This document shows positions 61,506-64,000 of a stretch of DNA of 64,000 nt, one piece after another; the first letter of the stretch is position 1, and each line of letters starts with the position of its first letter. The stretch lies in the NCBI RefSeq assembly GCF_010727945.1, contig NZ_AP022569.1:2976001-3040000 (forward strand), read 5' to 3'. The notes under the pieces are model-generated. The model was not told the DNA's origin. It saw nothing but the letters and a program-made list of their open reading frames with translations, and did no database searches. Both the position numbers and the translations under genes were made by a program. Source of the DNA: Mycobacterium cookii. GTDB lineage: Bacteria > Actinomycetota > Actinomycetes > Mycobacteriales > Mycobacteriaceae.

Positions 61506-61682
61506 CTAGGACCAGAACACCCAGGCGAACTTCAGCAGGACCACCAGAATGAGCGTGATGCCGGCGATGATCGCCACCCAGGCGGCTGCCTGGTAGAGCC
61601 GCTCGGAATTAGGTGCCGGTGCGACGACGGGTGGCGGCGTGCCCGGCGACGTCGGGGTCGACGGCTCGTGAGTCTCGCTCAT
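61506..61682 (-). CDS. Single-span membrane protein (Rv3705A-like, short copy 2)
   Basis: This 58-residue protein starts MSETHEPSTPTSPG and has SERLYQAAAWVAIIAGITLIL, clearly the same anchor motif as its neighbours. It ends right after the helix (LLKFAWVFWS), lacking the His and Gly/Pro tail. The short form may be a natural truncation. Confidence 0.72.
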   Translation of the reverse strand: MSETHEPSTPTSPGTPPPVVAPAPNSERLYQAAAWVAIIAGITLILVVLLKFAWVFWS

Positions 61683-61850
61683 ACCTCGCATAATGCCTCA
61701 GGTCGGCACCGACCGCGAGGGGTCCGTCGCGGGCGCACTGACCCGATACCCACGAGCGGAAGCCCGGCGCCCCCCTCGAGACGCCGGGCTGATGGTGGTA
61801 ATACCGTTCCGCGGCTTACGCTTTGGTGAAATGCGCTGCCTCAGAACAGC

Positions 61851-62222
61851 TTACGGGCTCGCCGGTGCCGGCGACGGAGTGACGGACTCCGGCAGGTGTG
61901 ACGGTCCGGGACCGCCGAAACCACCGTGTAAGGCGGCACCTTCACCGTGGTGATGCGGGCCTCCCGGCCCGCCCGGGCCGCCTGGGCCACCCGGTCCCAT
62001 GAAGTGCTGCCCGTGCATACCGTGGTGATGGCAATGGTGGTGCTGGCCGATGTGCGCGATCTTGAAGCCGGCGAAGAAGACAGTCGTGACGATGAACACG
62101 ATGCCCGCCACGATCACGACCCAGGCCGCGAATCGGTAGAGCCAGTACGGTTTGACCGCCACGGTCGCCGGCTCTGTGGCAACCGTGGTCGGTGTGGTTG
62201 GGGTTTCTGGTGTTTCGCTCAT
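61851..62222 (-). CDS. Pro/Gly/His-rich single-span membrane protein (Rv3705A-like, copy 3)
   Basis: This 123-residue protein starts MSETPETPTTPTTVATEP, then has LYRFAAWVVIVAGIVFIVTTVFFAG, a dense HHHCHHHGMHGQHF cluster and GPGGPGGPGGPGGPHHHG. The architecture is as copy 1 with even more His and one Cys in the cluster. It shares the MSET start with copy 2. All three run in the same direction. Confidence 0.78.
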   Translation of the reverse strand: MSETPETPTTPTTVATEPATVAVKPYWLYRFAAWVVIVAGIVFIVTTVFFAGFKIAHIGQHHHCHHHGMHGQHFMGPGGPGGPGGPGGPHHHGEGAALHGGFGGPGPSHLPESVTPSPAPASP

Positions 62223-62664
62223 ACCTGAGATGATCCGACCCCCGCAGCTAGATTCCGCTGGGTACAACTTATGAAACGGCTATGAACGGGGCTGCGATCG
62301 GCCTGTAGCCGGACCGTCTGAAATAACGATCGCCGATGCCTGGGTCAGCGGCTGGTGATGTGGCAAACAGTTGTGCGAGATCGGTGCTTCGGGACGCTGC
62401 TATCAAGGATGGATTCCGCTGATGTACCAGAGAAGACCGTGTTAGTTGTGGAATTCTGCGTGAGTGTCCGCTGATCACGCGGTTCCGCGGCGGCAGATCC
62501 TGCTGGCCGAGTCGACGGCCGCTCTATTGAGCGGAGTCGACCAGATCGAGCGGGCCCGAGCGGAACTGAATGCTGACGCGAAGTAGACGGATGACAACGC
62601 GAATCCAGCCGGCAATGCCACCGTGCCATCAACCTGGCTGTAGCAGAAGAGAATCGAGTTGACT
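62223..62664. other. 442-bp intergenic region with one small possible ORF
   Basis: The only coding candidate is a 40-codon plus-strand frame from GTG 62464 to TAG 62586. It would encode a helical peptide containing RRQILLAESTAALLSGV and DQIERARAELNADAK. No ribosome binding site is convincing. It could be a mini-protein or the fossil end of a larger gene. The rest shows nothing recognisable; the SDR promoter must lie in the right third. Confidence 0.35.
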
Positions 62665-63519
62665 ATGGCTGGGCGGGTCGAAGGCAAGGTCGCGTTCATC
62701 ACTGGGGCGGCCCGCGGTCAAGGCCGAGCGCATGCGGTGCGTTTGGCCCAAGAGGGTGCCGACATTATTGCCATCGACATCTGCCAGCCGATCGAGGGAT
62801 TCTTGAACCCGCCGGCTACGCCGGAGAACTTGGCCGAGACCGCGGATATGGTGCGAGGCCACAACCGACGCATTGTCACAGCCGAAATCGACGTACGTGA
62901 CTACGACGCCGTCAAAGCCGCAGTGGACAGCGGGGTGCAGCAGCTGGGCCGACTGGATGTCATCGTGGCCAATGCCGGTATCAGCAACGCCGGCAGCGAT
63001 GACGGCGACACACTCGACAAAGTCAGCGAAAAAGACTGGCAGGACATCATCGATGTGAACCTGTCGGGCGTGTGGAAGACCGTGAAAGCCGCTGTGCCGC
63101 ACATCTTGGCGGGCGGCCGCGGGGGTTCGATCGTGCTGACGAGCTCGGTCAACGGGTTCAAGGCCTACAGCAATCTCCATCTTGGTCATTACGTGGCCTC
63201 CAAACATGGTGTCGTTGGCCTCATGCGGGCGTTCGCGGTCGAACTCGGCCAGCACATGATCCGCGTCAACTCGGTGCACCCCACGTTCGTGAACACTCCG
63301 ATGGTGTTAAACGAGGGACTGTACAAGCTGGTCCGTCCCGACCTGATGAATCCCGGCCCCGACGATTTGGCCCCGTTCTGCCAGACGTTCCACACGCTGC
63401 CGATCCCATGGGTGGAGGCGCACGACATCAGCAACGCGGTGCTCTTCCTCGCGTCGGACGAATCCCGCTACATCACCGGTGTCACACTGCCGATCGATGC
63501 GGGCAGCTGCCTCAAGTAA
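62665..63519 (+). CDS. Mycofactocin-type short-chain dehydrogenase
   Basis: The 284-residue SDR has TGAARGQGRAHAVRLAQEGADIIAIDIC, the hallmark of the mycofactocin-associated SDR subfamily (TIGR03971-like). It also has VIVANAGISN, catalytic Ser in VLTSSVNG and Tyr-x3-Lys in HYVASKHG. These enzymes hold a non-exchangeable nicotinamide that is reoxidised by mycofactocin; they oxidise alcohols such as terpenoids. ATG at 62665 is preferred to a TTG two codons upstream. The physiological substrate is unknown. Confidence 0.88.
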   Translation: MAGRVEGKVAFITGAARGQGRAHAVRLAQEGADIIAIDICQPIEGFLNPPATPENLAETADMVRGHNRRIVTAEIDVRDYDAVKAAVDSGVQQLGRLDVIVANAGISNAGSDDGDTLDKVSEKDWQDIIDVNLSGVWKTVKAAVPHILAGGRGGSIVLTSSVNGFKAYSNLHLGHYVASKHGVVGLMRAFAVELGQHMIRVNSVHPTFVNTPMVLNEGLYKLVRPDLMNPGPDDLAPFCQTFHTLPIPWVEAHDISNAVLFLASDESRYITGVTLPIDAGSCLK

Positions 63520-63573
63520 TTGCGCCTCCAATGCGCCGTAATCTGCGTCGGTTGTTAACTGGGCCTTGGGAGC

Positions 63574-64000
63574 TCATCGGAGGGCGAGGGCTGCCGCCGT
63601 AGCCACATCACCTCGCAAGTACGCGATTGGCGGATCCTCTCGCGGATCGATCGCGCTCGTGAGCAAAACGACGTAGGTATCCGAGCGTGGGTCCATCCAC
63701 AGCGAGGTTCCGGTAAAGCCGGTGTGGCCGAAGCTGCCGATAGGAAAGATCATGCCTCGCGTACCGGAATAGGCGGTGTCGATATCCCAGCCGAAGCCAC
63801 GTAGGTTTTGTCCCCTGATCGCCGGATAGTGCGGGGCGAGTAGCGGATCGTATGTGTTCGGTGTTTTCGCGATGGCTTCTTGGGCGGCGTTGTTGGCTGC
63901 CTCAATTTGCCCAGCGGTATGTCCGGGCTGCTCAGGAGTCGTCATCAACTCCAGCGTTGCCTGCTTCAGCGGAAACTTGCTCGGGCGGCCCGCCAGCCGA
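63574..64000 (-). CDS. Serine beta-lactamase-like hydrolase, C-terminal part (cut by right edge)
   Basis: The last 141 or so residues of a class C beta-lactamase/EstB-like protein are present. SKFPLKQATLELMTTPEQPG is the typical segment before the active-site Gly region. NLRGFGWDIDTAY, FGHTGFTGTSLWMDPRSDTYVVLL carries the HTG motif that replaces KTG in this family. The Ser-x-x-Lys nucleophile lies outside the window. It is probably an esterase or peptidase rather than an antibiotic-resistance enzyme. Confidence 0.85.
   Translation of the reverse strand, partial: RLAGRPSKFPLKQATLELMTTPEQPGHTAGQIEAANNAAQEAIAKTPNTYDPLLAPHYPAIRGQNLRGFGWDIDTAYSGTRGMIFPIGSFGHTGFTGTSLWMDPRSDTYVVLLTSAIDPREDPPIAYLRGDVATAAALALR

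Overview
This window comes from a high-GC actinobacterium and is almost certainly chromosomal DNA of a non-tuberculous Mycobacterium. Most of its gene order matches, gene by gene, the M. tuberculosis block from topA (Rv3646c) to Rv3705c. The mycobacterial signatures include whiB4, ponA2, marP, the Rv3654c-Rv3660c Tad pilus locus, the complete egtABCDE operon, and both 6C RNA and Ms1/MTS2823 RNA in their usual places around the Rv3661 homologue. The species cannot be named from this stretch. No PE/PPE genes, insertion sequences, CRISPR arrays or phage genes were seen.

Layout. 0-5 kb: start of topA, an Rv3647c-like gene, cspA, a Hrq1/MrfA-type helicase and an Rv3651-like sensor protein. 5-9.7 kb: a compact Flp/Tad pilus operon on the minus strand. 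9.7-11.3 kb: 6C RNA (minus), a HAD phosphatase, then Ms1-like RNA (plus), whose promoter contains a Crp-like palindrome. 11.3-17.1 kb: an Rv3662c-like gene and dppABCD. 17-25 kb: acs, an S1-type protease, a holin-like membrane protein, ephE, marP, a Nudix hydrolase, a TlpA-like thioredoxin and nth. 25-34.5 kb: crp, an MBL hydrolase-RidA-DUF4177 operon, a Get3-like ATPase pair, whiB4, ponA2 and a metallophosphoesterase. 34.5-41.3 kb: a segment with no counterpart I recognise in M. tuberculosis. It follows a tRNA-Pro(CGG) and carries an NAD(P)-binding protein, an exported protein, an SDR plus haem-oxygenase-like oxidase pair facing a CDGSH plus methyltransferase pair, and an F420-type oxidoreductase with a DJ-1/PfpI protein. 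41.4-49 kb: YqeY and the MoxR2/DUF58/DUF4129/DUF4350/SpoIIM/RDD cluster. 49-52.6 kb: a PadR regulator with an FG/RG-rich N-terminus, glpK and an exported duplicated-domain protein. 52.7-60.3 kb: a GCS2-family ligase and a methyltransferase convergent with egtABCDE (ergothioneine synthesis). 60.4-64 kb: an Rv3705c-like exported protein, three paralogous single-span membrane proteins, a mycofactocin-type SDR and the end of a serine beta-lactamase-like gene.

Two themes run through the window. First, many genes have a TANNNT -10 element ending 6-7 nt before an ATG/GTG, the layout of leaderless mycobacterial transcripts, and tight operons use 1-4 bp stop/start overlaps. Second, a family of MIRU-like 54-58 bp repeats with a GACGATGC...GAGGAG core occurs after acs, after the second Get3-like gene, inside the Tad operon, before cspA, and in frame inside the N-terminus of the metallophosphoesterase. 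The best candidates for undescribed biology are the SDR/diiron-oxidase-like/CDGSH/methyltransferase module at 36.9-39.7 kb, the Crp-like site in the Ms1 promoter, the tandem His/Gly/Pro-rich membrane proteins at 61-62.2 kb, and the GCS2 ligase-methyltransferase pair beside the egt operon.
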